Source: an uncultured Bacteroidales bacterium
GTDB taxonomy: Bacteria; Bacteroidota; Bacteroidia; Bacteroidales; Paludibacteraceae
Assembly (NCBI GenBank): GCA_945787425.1
Contig: CALZHO010000009.1
Coordinates: 1-13,979, forward strand
Direction: 5' to 3'
Length of the DNA: 13,979 nt
The stretch's first letter is position 1. The number at the start of each line of letters is the position of its first letter. This document shows, in pieces, positions 6,827 through 13,606 of the stretch. A program made the translations under genes and the position numbers. The notes below the pieces were generated by a model. The model made no database searches, was not told the origin of the DNA, and was given only the letters and a program-made list of their open reading frames with translations.

Positions 6827-8463
6827 AGTTTTTGGGTATATCGTTTTTTTCGAATCAGTATGACTACTGCACCTACTAATGCCAACAAGCATAATGGTAC
6901 AATAATGCTTATTATTTGCGCAGTAATGCGTGCTTCTCGGGCACGTTGGTCGTTGAGCAGGCGCAATGTTATTTGTTTTTGTCGCAGTGACATCCATCCT
7001 GTGTCATCGGTCAAGTATAGTACGGCATTTACCATGAAGTCGCGATTACCAAACTGTGTTTGTGTATAGCGATCATATCCCAAAGGCAATGGTTGTCCCT
7101 GTTGCCACTCATTTCGGATAGTGCTTCCTGCTGCTACCACCACTTGTTTGGTCGGCTCACTCTGTTTGCGCATAGGGGCATGCAACTGCAGTTCTTCAGG
7201 TGGTAGTAAATGAGCATAGAGTGATGGGAACACACCCTCAATACTTACTGCTACAGGAATAAATGCATACTTAAAATCTGCTTCTTCTCCACTAAACATA
7301 CTTAAATCCACTTCAGCGGGTGTAGCCGTCAGTTTGCTGGCTGATGAGGTGGCTAACAGTATCGTTTTTTGCAAACCATCTTCTCCCCCTACCAAATCGA
7401 TACACGATGCCATAGTTGCGCTGACTTGCATCAAGTTGCGTGTGATAGGCGATGCTTGCGAAGTAAGTAATAATGGAGCATAGGTCCAAGGCATTGGTTG
7501 CCAATTGGGTTGTTGTGGGTCGTTGCTCACGTCCACGGGCATAGGTAGGCATTGCAAATCTTGTACCAATGCGGGGTTCACGCGCACGCCATAGCGGAAA
7601 AGCATATCCGTTAGATTCAGGTCCAATGGAATCACGGGGGTTGTACCGCTCTGCGAGAGTGTCTCATTGGAAAATCGCACACCGTTGAGTACCCATAGGA
7701 TACTACCACCTTGCATCAGATATTGGTCCAAAATATATTTGTCCGTTTCTGAGAAAGGGCGTTGTGGGTCGGCAATGATGACGGCTTTGTATGCGTCCAA
7801 GACGCCCGTCTCGTTGCCTAAGGTGCCGCGGTCTATTTGGTAATAGCGCGATAGGGCTTGACTCAAATCATACACATCGGCTTCCGACAACTCGCCATGT
7901 CCTTCCAAGAAGGCTATCTTCTCCACTTTCTCGCGCGTGAGCGAATGAATGGTCTCTACGAAGGCGAATTCCAGGTTCTCGATGCTATGGTTCAAGTTCT
8001 CTTCGCCGCTCAGTCCGCGATTGTTGCGCAGCAGTTCTACTACAGCGGTTTTGCCTTTGTAGGTTACTAATGCATACGGATATACGGTGGTCTGTGCCGT
8101 CTGTCCCTTGTGCGTGCGTTCGTGAATAACCGTAGGCGGCAGCCCTTGTGGTATATCCTCTGCCGACACCCGATATCCAATCTCTGCGCCTCTCGCCTCT
8201 CGCCTCTCGCCTTTCGCTATGTCGAACTCTTCCACCATCTCCACGGTGGCTCGTTGTAATCGCTGAAAACCAGCGTTCAACTCGCCATCCAAAAGAATGG
8301 TTATTTGCAGCGGGGCATCCAGTTGTTGTAGCAGGTGTTTGGTTGTAGGGGCAATGCTATAGCGATGGTCGTTGGTCATGTCCCAACGCACCACAAAGCA
8401 GTGCACCAGTAGGTTGACCGCTACCAGTGCTACCACGATTGCTATGCCTCGCCAGATTTTCAT
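6823..8463 (-). CDS. gldG: GldG-like ABC-transporter-associated membrane protein
   Basis: A 546-residue protein with the GldG layout: an N-terminal membrane anchor (about 7-25, IAIVVALVAVNLLVHCFVV), a DMTNDHRYSIAPTTKHLLQQ segment (28-47) typical of the family, a large periplasmic domain, and a C-terminal membrane helix (about 515-536) followed by RKKRYTQKL. Family hallmarks seen are KIAFLEGHGEL, DAYKAVIIADPQRPFSETDK, LDQYLMQGGSILWVLNGVR and, near the end, FGNRDFMVNAVLYLTDDTGW. GldG works with GldF (permease) and GldA (ATPase) in gliding Flavobacteria; non-gliding Bacteroidales also carry homologues of unclear role. No gldF or gldA is adjacent. A 7-bp tandem repeat encodes residues 83-93. It ends in an ATGA overlap with the binding-protein gene. 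Confidence 0.85.
   Translation of the reverse strand: MKIWRGIAIVVALVAVNLLVHCFVVRWDMTNDHRYSIAPTTKHLLQQLDAPLQITILLDGELNAGFQRLQRATVEMVEEFDIAKGERREARGAEIGYRVSAEDIPQGLPPTVIHERTHKGQTAQTTVYPYALVTYKGKTAVVELLRNNRGLSGEENLNHSIENLEFAFVETIHSLTREKVEKIAFLEGHGELSEADVYDLSQALSRYYQIDRGTLGNETGVLDAYKAVIIADPQRPFSETDKYILDQYLMQGGSILWVLNGVRFSNETLSQSGTTPVIPLDLNLTDMLFRYGVRVNPALVQDLQCLPMPVDVSNDPQQPNWQPMPWTYAPLLLTSQASPITRNLMQVSATMASCIDLVGGEDGLQKTILLATSSASKLTATPAEVDLSMFSGEEADFKYAFIPVAVSIEGVFPSLYAHLLPPEELQLHAPMRKQSEPTKQVVVAAGSTIRNEWQQGQPLPLGYDRYTQTQFGNRDFMVNAVLYLTDDTGWMSLRQKQITLRLLNDQRAREARITAQIISIIVPLCLLALVGAVVILIRKKRYTQKL
8187..8217 (-). repeat. Heptanucleotide tandem repeat inside gldG
   Basis: On the plus strand CGCCTCT occurs three times exactly (8187-8193, 8194-8200, 8201-8207), then CGCCTTT (8208-8214) and a partial CGC. 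On the coding strand it encodes A-K-G-E-R-R-E-A-R-G-A (residues 83-93), a charged linker between the N-terminal domain and the segment IGYRVS. Because 7 is not a multiple of 3, gain or loss of one unit would shift the gldG frame. Confidence 0.9.
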
Positions 8464-8535
8464 TCTTTGTTTTGCGGCAGCCGGCTGCCAGACCCCAACT
8501 ACCTAATGTTGGGCTTCCAGTTGCTGGCTCTCGGA
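8464..8535 (-). other. Inverted-repeat-rich intercistronic region, ppiC to gldG
   Basis: These 72 nt lie between the PPIase stop and the gldG start and are dense in dyad symmetry. They hold a perfect 14-bp palindrome GGCAGCCGGCTGCC (8476-8489), CCCAAC/GTTGGG with an 8-nt loop (8494-8499 with 8508-8513), and CCAG/CTGG with a 3-nt loop (8517-8527). GCCAG (8487-8491) can also pair with CTGGC (8524-8528), enclosing the second hairpin. There is no T-tract, so a classical intrinsic terminator is not supported. The region could stabilise, process or attenuate the transcript between the two genes. No TAnnTTTG promoter was seen here. Confidence 0.6.
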
Positions 8536-10296
8536 TTATAAAACTTCTTCGTTCACCACCACAGGATACTTCTCGCGCAAACTTGCTACCCACAGTTTTT
8601 CCAAGTGGTCTTGGTAGTCTGTGGTCACTTGTCCACGCACATCGGTGTATTCTTGTGGTGCTTTAATTACTTTGCCCACAGGCACCACGATTGGAAACTC
8701 CTCCGTTGGGGTGTAATCCGTTTCTTTGTTCTTGAAACCATATTTATCCACGGCGCCGTTTTTGCCTTTGGTCCACAGACCCTTTTCGATGCGCACATAG
8801 GTCACGCTGTCCACGTTGATGCGTTGGTCGATATAGCTCATGATGGAGTCTGGGTTAGCGGTCTTGATGATTTGTTTAGCTGCTTTGGCAGACACTTCGT
8901 CCTTGGCGTAGATCATATAGCCCTTGAAGCGTGGTTCATCCCAGGTATAGTTTTTCTTGTTGGCTTTGAAGTATGCTGCCAAACCTTCGGTATCTTTGTT
9001 GGCTTTATCCCACACCTCGCGCAGGGATACATCAAACAGCAGGATACCATCGTGATACTCGCGCACCAAGTTGCGCAAGTCTGGATATTTTTCTTCCAAG
9101 TGTGCATCGGCATATGCACGTACCTCCTCGTCGGTCATTTCGGCAGGCAGGTTGTATTCAGCGCGTGTCTTCTTGATGAAGCTTTTCTCTGCCTCTTGGT
9201 AGCGTACATCGCGTTTCACTTGTGCCAGCAGTTGTTGGCGGATGCTATCCAATGGTTGGATGCCGCGTTTCTCATATAGTTTCACAAAGTGCCAACCGAA
9301 ACGGGTAGGGAAGGGCTCACTCATTTCGCCTGGGTTCATGGCAAATGTGATGTTCTCAAATGGCTGTACCATCATTCCTCTACCAAACCAGCCAAGGTCG
9401 CCACCGCGCATAGCGGAACCCTTGTCATCGGAATGGGCGGTTGCCACTTCGGCGAAGTCGGCACCTGCCAATACGACTTGATACAAACTGTCCACTTGTT
9501 TTTTTGCATCTATGGCATTGGCGTTGTTACCACGTGGCATCATTTTCATGATATGTGCAGCATGTACTTCTTCGTATGGACGTTCTTCTTCCACCAATGC
9601 GATATGCAAGCCATAAGGGCTGCGGAATACTGGTGTCACTTCGCCTACAGGGGTGTTATATACTGCCTCTTCAAATGGATATACAAAGCGGAACACTTCT
9701 ATCCACCCCAGTTCGCCACCGTTCTCTTTGCCATTTTGGTCATCGGTCATCTCGCGTGCTACGTCGGCAAATGCTTCGGGTTCGCGTACGGTGATCCATT
9801 TGCGACCTTTCTTCACTTTCTTCTCCACACCTGTGGTCACGCGCTCGCGAGCCAGTTGTATTTTCTCTTCGGCGGCAGCCAAGGTAGCAGAATCGGCATC
9901 CATCGGACATTGGATGGCGATATGGGCAGCGCGGCGAATATTCGCTTTGCGGTGATAGCTTAGGGTTACCAAACTATCAATGGCTTCATCATCTTGCATG
10001 TATTTCGGAGTCGCTTGAGCACGATAGCCAGCCAGTTCTTTGGCGAAGGCCTCGGTGGTGTCCACGCCTTGTGCGATGGCTTCGGTCACTTTGAGCTTGA
10101 AGTTGATAAAGAGATCCAGGTATTCTTCCATGGATTTCTTTTCCAAACTGCTTTCTTGGTTGTTCTTCTCGTAGATATACAAGAACTCTGACAGCATCAC
10201 AGGTTCGCCGTTGATGGTCAATAACACTTTGTCTTCTTGCGCGAAGCTCATCAATGAGCCTGCCAATAAAACGATTGATAGAAATACTTTTTTCAT
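8536..10296 (-). CDS. Periplasmic parvulin PPIase, two rotamase domains
   Basis: A 586-residue SurA/PpiC-type peptidyl-prolyl isomerase and chaperone, acting in the periplasm on outer-membrane or secreted proteins. It has a signal peptide (MKKVFLSIVLLAGSLMSFAQ), an N-terminal helical chaperone segment (about 22-115, starting LLTINGEPVMLSEF), a first parvulin domain (about 123-236: AAHIAIQCP, NGGELGWIEVFRFVYPFEEA, VFRSPYGLHIALVEE) and a second (about 245-343: AAHIMKMMP, FAEVATAHSDD, GGDLGWFGRGMMVQPFENIT, FPTRFGWHFVKLYEKR). A C-terminal region of about 240 residues has no domain I recognise beyond a possible third, degenerate rotamase-like unit. ATG at 10296 is preceded by a good Bacteroidota-type promoter. 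It opens the nine-gene minus-strand block, 72 nt before gldG. Confidence 0.93.
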   Translation of the reverse strand: MKKVFLSIVLLAGSLMSFAQEDKVLLTINGEPVMLSEFLYIYEKNNQESSLEKKSMEEYLDLFINFKLKVTEAIAQGVDTTEAFAKELAGYRAQATPKYMQDDEAIDSLVTLSYHRKANIRRAAHIAIQCPMDADSATLAAAEEKIQLARERVTTGVEKKVKKGRKWITVREPEAFADVAREMTDDQNGKENGGELGWIEVFRFVYPFEEAVYNTPVGEVTPVFRSPYGLHIALVEEERPYEEVHAAHIMKMMPRGNNANAIDAKKQVDSLYQVVLAGADFAEVATAHSDDKGSAMRGGDLGWFGRGMMVQPFENITFAMNPGEMSEPFPTRFGWHFVKLYEKRGIQPLDSIRQQLLAQVKRDVRYQEAEKSFIKKTRAEYNLPAEMTDEEVRAYADAHLEEKYPDLRNLVREYHDGILLFDVSLREVWDKANKDTEGLAAYFKANKKNYTWDEPRFKGYMIYAKDEVSAKAAKQIIKTANPDSIMSYIDQRINVDSVTYVRIEKGLWTKGKNGAVDKYGFKNKETDYTPTEEFPIVVPVGKVIKAPQEYTDVRGQVTTDYQDHLEKLWVASLREKYPVVVNEEVL

Positions 10297-10348
10297 TGTT
10301 GCTTAATATATTTTTGTTTTTATTTCGCTTTAATGCACAAATAACGCG

Positions 10349-10380
10349 CAAAATTACAAAAAAAATTTGATATATGCAAA
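10349..10380 (-). promoter_or_regulatory. Promoter of the PPIase gene, Bacteroidota type
   Basis: On the minus strand TTTG (10380-10377) is followed after exactly 20 nt by TAATTTTG (10356-10349), matching the Bacteroides -33/-7 consensus TTTG and TAnnTTTG. Transcription would begin near 10342, leaving a leader of about 46 nt before the ATG at 10296. The elements interleave with those of the divergent nrnA-like promoter. Confidence 0.75.
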
Positions 10381-10396
10381 AAAAGTTGTACTTTTG
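10366..10396 (+). promoter_or_regulatory. Promoter of the nrnA-like gene, Bacteroidota type
   Basis: TTTG at 10366-10369 is followed after 19 nt by TACTTTTG at 10389-10396. A start near 10403 would give a leader of about 18 nt before the ATG at 10421. It overlaps the PPIase promoter head-to-head, so RNA polymerase could not occupy both at once. Confidence 0.78.
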
Positions 10397-10420
10397 TAGC
10401 GGATTTTTATTTGAAAGGCA

Positions 10421-11521
10421 ATGACAGCACTAACTCCTATTTTTTCTCAAGCGGAGATTTGCACCGCACAAGAGTTTATCAATCAGTCGAATAACGTTGT
10501 TATTCTCACGCACATGTCGCCCGACGGGGATGCTATGGGTTCATCCTTGGCGATGCGCCATTTCTTGGAGGCGCAGGGCAAACATGTGTCGGTGATTGTT
10601 CCCAATGCTTTTCCCGATTTTTTGGCTTGGTTGCCCAAGGCCGATGAGGATATCATTTACGAGTCGCGCCGTGCGGAGGCGGATGTTCTTCTTGACCAAG
10701 CAGATTTGGTTATTTGCACCGATTTCAACGAACCCAAACGCATTGGTTCGTTGGGTGATAAGCTGCTGACACTCACTTGCCGCAAGATGATGATTGACCA
10801 TCATCTCCACCCTGCTGATTTTCCCGATTTGACATTGTCTTATCCTTCATCCCCCTCCACTTGCGAACTCATCTATCGCCTCATCTGTGAACTACAGCGC
10901 AGCGATCTACCATCTACAGGCGTAGCCGATCTACAGCGTAGCGATCTAACAAATATTGCCACCTGTATCTACACAGGCATGATGACTGACACGGGCAATT
11001 TCTCCTTCAATTCCAATTACCCCGAGATGTACCAGATTGTGAGCGAGTTGGTGGCTTTGGGTGTGAATAAGGATGCGATTTACAACCGTGTTTTCAATGC
11101 GTATTCGGCGGACCGTATGCGTCTGATGGGGTATTGTTTGTATCAGAAGATGCGCATTTTCCCTGAGCGTCATACGGCTCTTATCTATCTGAGCCGCAAG
11201 GAGTTGTATCGTTTCAATTTCCAGTCGGGTGATGCGGAGGGTATTGTGAACTTGCCGTTGCAAATCAAGGACATTCACTATTCTTGTTTCATGCGTGAGG
11301 ACAAGGTCAATCCTACCGAAGTGGCTTTGGCTAATGGCAGCAAGACCAAGATTAAGATCTCGCTCCGCAGCCAGGGGAATCGTCCTGTGAATGTGTTTGC
11401 GAAGGATATTTTCGGTGGTGGCGGTCACGCCAATGCTTCGGGTGGCGAATACTATGGACCATTACCCGAAGCCGTACAATTGTTTATGGATAATTACACG
11501 CAGTATTTCGACAAGGAATAG
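10421..11521 (+). CDS. nrnA: DHH/DHHA1 phosphoesterase, NrnA-like
   Basis: A 366-residue cytoplasmic phosphoesterase. NrnA-type enzymes degrade 2-5-nt RNA and dephosphorylate pAp using Mn2+; related members act on cyclic dinucleotide intermediates. Metal-site motifs are H-M-S-P-D-G-D-A-M-G-S (His31, Asp35, Asp37), CTDFNEP (Asp101), MIDHHLHP (Asp126-His127-His128) and YTGMMTDTGNFSF (Asp190). The C-terminal DHHA1 domain shows FGGGGHANASGG (331-342), the substrate-binding glycine loop. All key residues are present, so the enzyme should be active. The length is slightly above the usual 320-345, partly from a repeat-derived insertion (LQRSDL-PSTGVAD-LQRSDL, about 158-176) between the DHH motif and the TDTG motif. 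It is divergent from the PPIase gene and convergent with the exosortase gene, 31 nt away. Which activity dominates in vivo cannot be told from sequence. Confidence 0.92.
   Translation: MTALTPIFSQAEICTAQEFINQSNNVVILTHMSPDGDAMGSSLAMRHFLEAQGKHVSVIVPNAFPDFLAWLPKADEDIIYESRRAEADVLLDQADLVICTDFNEPKRIGSLGDKLLTLTCRKMMIDHHLHPADFPDLTLSYPSSPSTCELIYRLICELQRSDLPSTGVADLQRSDLTNIATCIYTGMMTDTGNFSFNSNYPEMYQIVSELVALGVNKDAIYNRVFNAYSADRMRLMGYCLYQKMRIFPERHTALIYLSRKELYRFNFQSGDAEGIVNLPLQIKDIHYSCFMREDKVNPTEVALANGSKTKIKISLRSQGNRPVNVFAKDIFGGGGHANASGGEYYGPLPEAVQLFMDNYTQYFDKE
10892..10948 (+). repeat. 18-bp repeat block inside the nrnA-like gene
   Basis: CTACAGCGCAGCGATCTA (10892-10909) and CTACAGCGTAGCGATCTA (10931-10948) differ at one base. 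Between them CTACAGGCGTAGCCGATCTA (10914-10933) is the same unit with two single-base insertions. The units overlap or abut through CTA. Each contains CTAC/GTAG and GATC symmetry and could form small hairpins. The translated product is two LQRSDL copies flanking PSTGVAD. Confidence 0.85.
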
Positions 11522-11552
11522 CGATTTTCTCCCATTCCATCGGTATTTTTCG

Positions 11553-12167
11553 TTACAAAACAGGATACGCCGCATCTTCTTCTCCATCCAGTGTGGGAGA
11601 ATGGAAGTCGCGTTGCTTGGGCATGCCGGATAGACTATTTGTCCACCATACCCACAATCCAAATAGCATCAAGTAAAAGAGATACTTGAATAGATAGGTG
11701 TGCATCAACTCAAACAATTCGGGGTGATATTCTATGATGATGGTAATGAGTGCGATACGCAGGATGTTAAATAGGTATATTGCCACAAACCCCAACGGGA
11801 TAAACCACAGTTTTCTGAGCCATTTGCCTCGTGCCACCAGCATAATTATCAGCCAAATAAACGACTGTTTCAATGCGGTGCAACTCCATACGATGCGTAC
11901 ACTGGAGCCCGAGTCGAAGCGTAATATATTATGGGGTAGTTGGTGAATCGTGTCGCGCACCAGATGTACCACCCAATATACGGCATCAGCGATATGCGCG
12001 GCCAAAAAATCAAAGGGGCGTGTAATGTCTAAGCCAAACCATGTGACTTGACTACCTCCTTCGTCACCCTGCACGGTGTATTTCCAAAAGAAGTTTGCCG
12101 CCAACAGTGCCACCACGAACAATAGGATGTCCACATACGGAGCAATATGTCTTTTCCAATCTTTCAT
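11553..12167 (-). CDS. Exosortase/archaeosortase family protein
   Basis: A 204-residue polytopic inner-membrane protein with hydrophobic segments at about 12-28, 57-70, 100-111, 119-145 and 158-177. The family triad is visible in order: Cys96 in IVWSCTALKQSFIW, Arg137 in YLFNILRIALIT and His156 in LFELMHTYLFKY. This Cys/Arg/His pattern, with N-x-x-R before a long hydrophobic stretch, defines exosortases. These are cysteine transpeptidase-like enzymes that cleave a C-terminal PEP-CTERM-like tail and join the protein to the envelope or an exported polymer. The short size fits Bacteroidota variants (XrtF/XrtN/XrtX-like); which one is undetermined. No candidate substrate or polysaccharide locus is in the window. 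It follows tsaD on the same strand after 119 nt, with a strong inverted repeat between. The last 25 residues are soluble and acidic. Confidence 0.87.
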   Translation of the reverse strand: MKDWKRHIAPYVDILLFVVALLAANFFWKYTVQGDEGGSQVTWFGLDITRPFDFLAAHIADAVYWVVHLVRDTIHQLPHNILRFDSGSSVRIVWSCTALKQSFIWLIIMLVARGKWLRKLWFIPLGFVAIYLFNILRIALITIIIEYHPELFELMHTYLFKYLFYLMLFGLWVWWTNSLSGMPKQRDFHSPTLDGEEDAAYPVL

Positions 12168-12213
12168 TCGCCGATTTATATATTTCGTTATTTTTGTTTA
12201 TTGCTATCCCTTG

Positions 12214-12240
12214 CCGCTGGGGTGTGTTGTGCCCCAGCGG
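12214..12240 (-). terminator. 9-bp hairpin between tsaD and the exosortase gene
   Basis: CCGCTGGGG (12214-12222) and CCCCAGCGG (12232-12240) are perfect reverse complements with a 9-nt loop. It lies 46 nt beyond the tsaD stop and 46 nt before the exosortase start. There is no U-tract on either strand, so it is at best a non-canonical terminator or an mRNA-stabilising hairpin. A second weaker pair, ATTGTT (12242-12247) and AACAAT (12253-12258), lies beside it. Confidence 0.45.
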
Positions 12241-12286
12241 AATTGTTGTTGAAACAATGTTGTTGATGTGGTTGTTAACTTGCCCC

Positions 12287-13315
12287 CTATATCCTCGTCT
12301 TCGCATACGGCGCCGCATCCACAGGGCAGAACTCGCCTTTCAGGTACTTATAGTATCCTGCTTGCGCCACCATCGCGGCATTGTCTGTCGTATAGGCAAA
12401 CGGTGGGATATGCACTTTCCAGTGATGGCGTTTGCCCAAGTCCAGGAGTGCATTGCGCAGTCCGCTATTGGCACTCACGCCACCGGCTACGGCTATCTCT
12501 TTTATGCCCAAATCGTTGGCTGCTTTCTTCAGTTTATGGATGAGAATGTCAATGATTGTTTGTTGTAGCGATGCGCACAGGTCTGCCTTATTTTCTTCGA
12601 TGAAATCGGGGTTTTCTTTCAGTTGGTCGCGCAGGAAATAGAGGAACGAGGTCTTTAATCCCGAGAACGAATAGTTGTATTCGGGTATATGGGGTTTGCT
12701 GAATTGGAACGCCTCTGCATTGCCTTCTTTGGCAAGTCTGTCAATCCATGGTCCGCCAGGGTAGGGCAGTCCCATGATCTTCGCGCACTTGTCGAACGCT
12801 TCGCCTGCGGCATCATCTATCGTCTGCCCGATTATCTCCATCGTGTAGTGGTCTTTCACCAGCACAATCTGACTGTTTCCTCCACTCACCAATAGACAGA
12901 GGAAAGGGAATCCTGGTCTCTGGTTCCCGGTATCCTCGCCTTTTGCCTCGATGAAATGGGCTAAAATATGCGCTTGCAGGTGGTTCACTTCCACCAGGGG
13001 TATGTCTTGTGCGAGTGCGAGTCCTTTGGCGAAACTCGTGCCTACCAGCAGACTGCCCAACAACCCTGGCCCGCGTGTAAAGGCAATGGCGCTCAAGTCC
13101 TTCGCCTCAACACCTGCACGTTTGAGGGCGGCATCCACTACGGGCACAATGTTCAGTTGATGTGCACGGCTGGCAAGCTCGGGGACAACGCCTCCAAACT
13201 CCTCGTGTACGCCTTGCGAAGCGGTGACATTGCTCAGCAGTATGCCGTCTTTGAGGACGGCCGCAGAGGTATCATCGCAACTGGATTCTATCGCTAAAAT
13301 AATGGTCTCTTCCAT
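12287..13315 (-). CDS. tsaD: tRNA t6A37 threonylcarbamoyltransferase TsaD
   Basis: A 342-residue Kae1/TsaD enzyme that transfers threonylcarbamoyl to A37 of ANN-decoding tRNAs, acting with TsaB and TsaE (not in the window). Motifs are ILAIESSCDDTSAAV (6-20), EFGGVVPELASRAH (39-52), TRGPGLLGSLLVG (80-92), N-H-L-Q-A-H metal ligands (His112, His116), LLVSGGNSQIV (141-151), DDAAGEAFDKCAK (167-179), YSFSGLKT (215-222), AVAGGVSANSGLRNAL (275-290) and TTDNAAM with metal ligand Asp311. Length is normal. I set the start at ATG 13315, where homology begins. A reading frame stays open upstream to 13474, but its only early start (TTG) falls inside the promoter's -7 element. A 27-bp duplication lies immediately upstream. 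Confidence 0.97.
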   Translation of the reverse strand: MEETIILAIESSCDDTSAAVLKDGILLSNVTASQGVHEEFGGVVPELASRAHQLNIVPVVDAALKRAGVEAKDLSAIAFTRGPGLLGSLLVGTSFAKGLALAQDIPLVEVNHLQAHILAHFIEAKGEDTGNQRPGFPFLCLLVSGGNSQIVLVKDHYTMEIIGQTIDDAAGEAFDKCAKIMGLPYPGGPWIDRLAKEGNAEAFQFSKPHIPEYNYSFSGLKTSFLYFLRDQLKENPDFIEENKADLCASLQQTIIDILIHKLKKAANDLGIKEIAVAGGVSANSGLRNALLDLGKRHHWKVHIPPFAYTTDNAAMVAQAGYYKYLKGEFCPVDAAPYAKTRI

Positions 13316-13367
13316 AACGTTTTTTTTGCTTTTGGGTACTATAACGTTTTTTTTGCTTTTGGGCACT
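13314..13367 (-). repeat. 27-bp tandem duplication at the tsaD start
   Basis: Two 27-bp units (13314-13340 and 13341-13367 on the plus strand) differ at one base; each has ATAACG, eight T, GCTTTTGGG, then TACT or CACT. On the minus strand each ends in CAAAAGC, eight A, CGTTAT, and the nearer copy supplies the AT of the tsaD ATG. The unit keeps frame. Both A8 tracts lie in the predicted 5' leader just before the start codon, where they could affect initiation. Confidence 0.88.
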
Positions 13368-13471
13368 TTGGAATGGTTGGCTCTGCTGTCGTTAATTTTC
13401 AATCCCGTTAATGTTTTGTCTCCTTTTTCTTTTTTTTCTGAACATTCTTTGTTCAACAAAAAATCGGACTG

Positions 13472-13503
13472 CAAAGGTAGTAAAATTTACGGACATCACC
13501 AAA
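13472..13503 (-). promoter_or_regulatory. Promoter of tsaD, Bacteroidota type
   Basis: On the minus strand TTTG (13503-13500) is followed after 20 nt by TACCTTTG (13479-13472). A start near 13465 would leave a leader of about 150 nt before ATG 13315, containing the 27-bp duplication. The octamer TACCTTTG and the 20-nt spacing are identical to those of the divergent promoter at 13706-13737. Confidence 0.78.
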
Positions 13504-13524
13504 TGTTTCTCCGAAAAACATGTG

Positions 13525-13545
13525 TCGCTTATCGCTTACTCGCTA
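13525..13545. repeat. Short 7-bp repeat TCGCTTA
   Basis: TCGCTTA occurs at 13525-13531 and 13532-13538, followed by a degenerate CTCGCTA (13539-13545). It lies between the tsaD promoter and the 11-bp arrays. It is short and could be chance, but it sits in a region full of other repeats. Confidence 0.5.
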
Positions 13546-13552
13546 TCTGTTT

Positions 13553-13606
13553 CGATACATAACCGATACATAACCGATACATAACCGATACATAACCGAT
13601 ACATAT
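13553..13606. repeat. 11-bp tandem array A (CGATACATAAC)
   Basis: CGATACATAAC occurs four times without mismatch (13553-13563, 13564-13574, 13575-13585, 13586-13596), followed by CGATACATAT (13597-13606). It is noncoding and lies in the 307-nt gap between tsaD and the unknown plus-strand gene. The minus-strand frames through it encode only repetitive Tyr/Val/Cys-rich peptides and are rejected as genes. Confidence 0.95.

Noticed and set aside
6827..6997. 57-codon N-terminal extension of the binding-protein gene into gldG
   Set aside because: The ATGA overlap at 6823-6826 with an ideal signal peptide marks the real start; the extension has no signal-like or domain-like sequence.
8605..9963. 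Two long open frames (224 codons each) antisense to the PPIase gene
   Set aside because: They are complements of a clearly conserved gene, are rich in Cys, His, Phe and Trp, match no family I know and have no promoter.
929..10296. A new defence or mobile system in the minus-strand block
   Set aside because: All nine genes fit ordinary Bacteroidales chromosomal families; no integrase, transposase, toxin or nuclease effector was found.
12189..12196. TATTTTTG as a plus-strand -7 promoter element
   Set aside because: No TTTG at the right distance upstream and no plus-strand gene follows.
12214..12240. Classical rho-independent terminator
   Set aside because: The stem is strong but no U-tract follows on either strand; listed only as a low-confidence hairpin.
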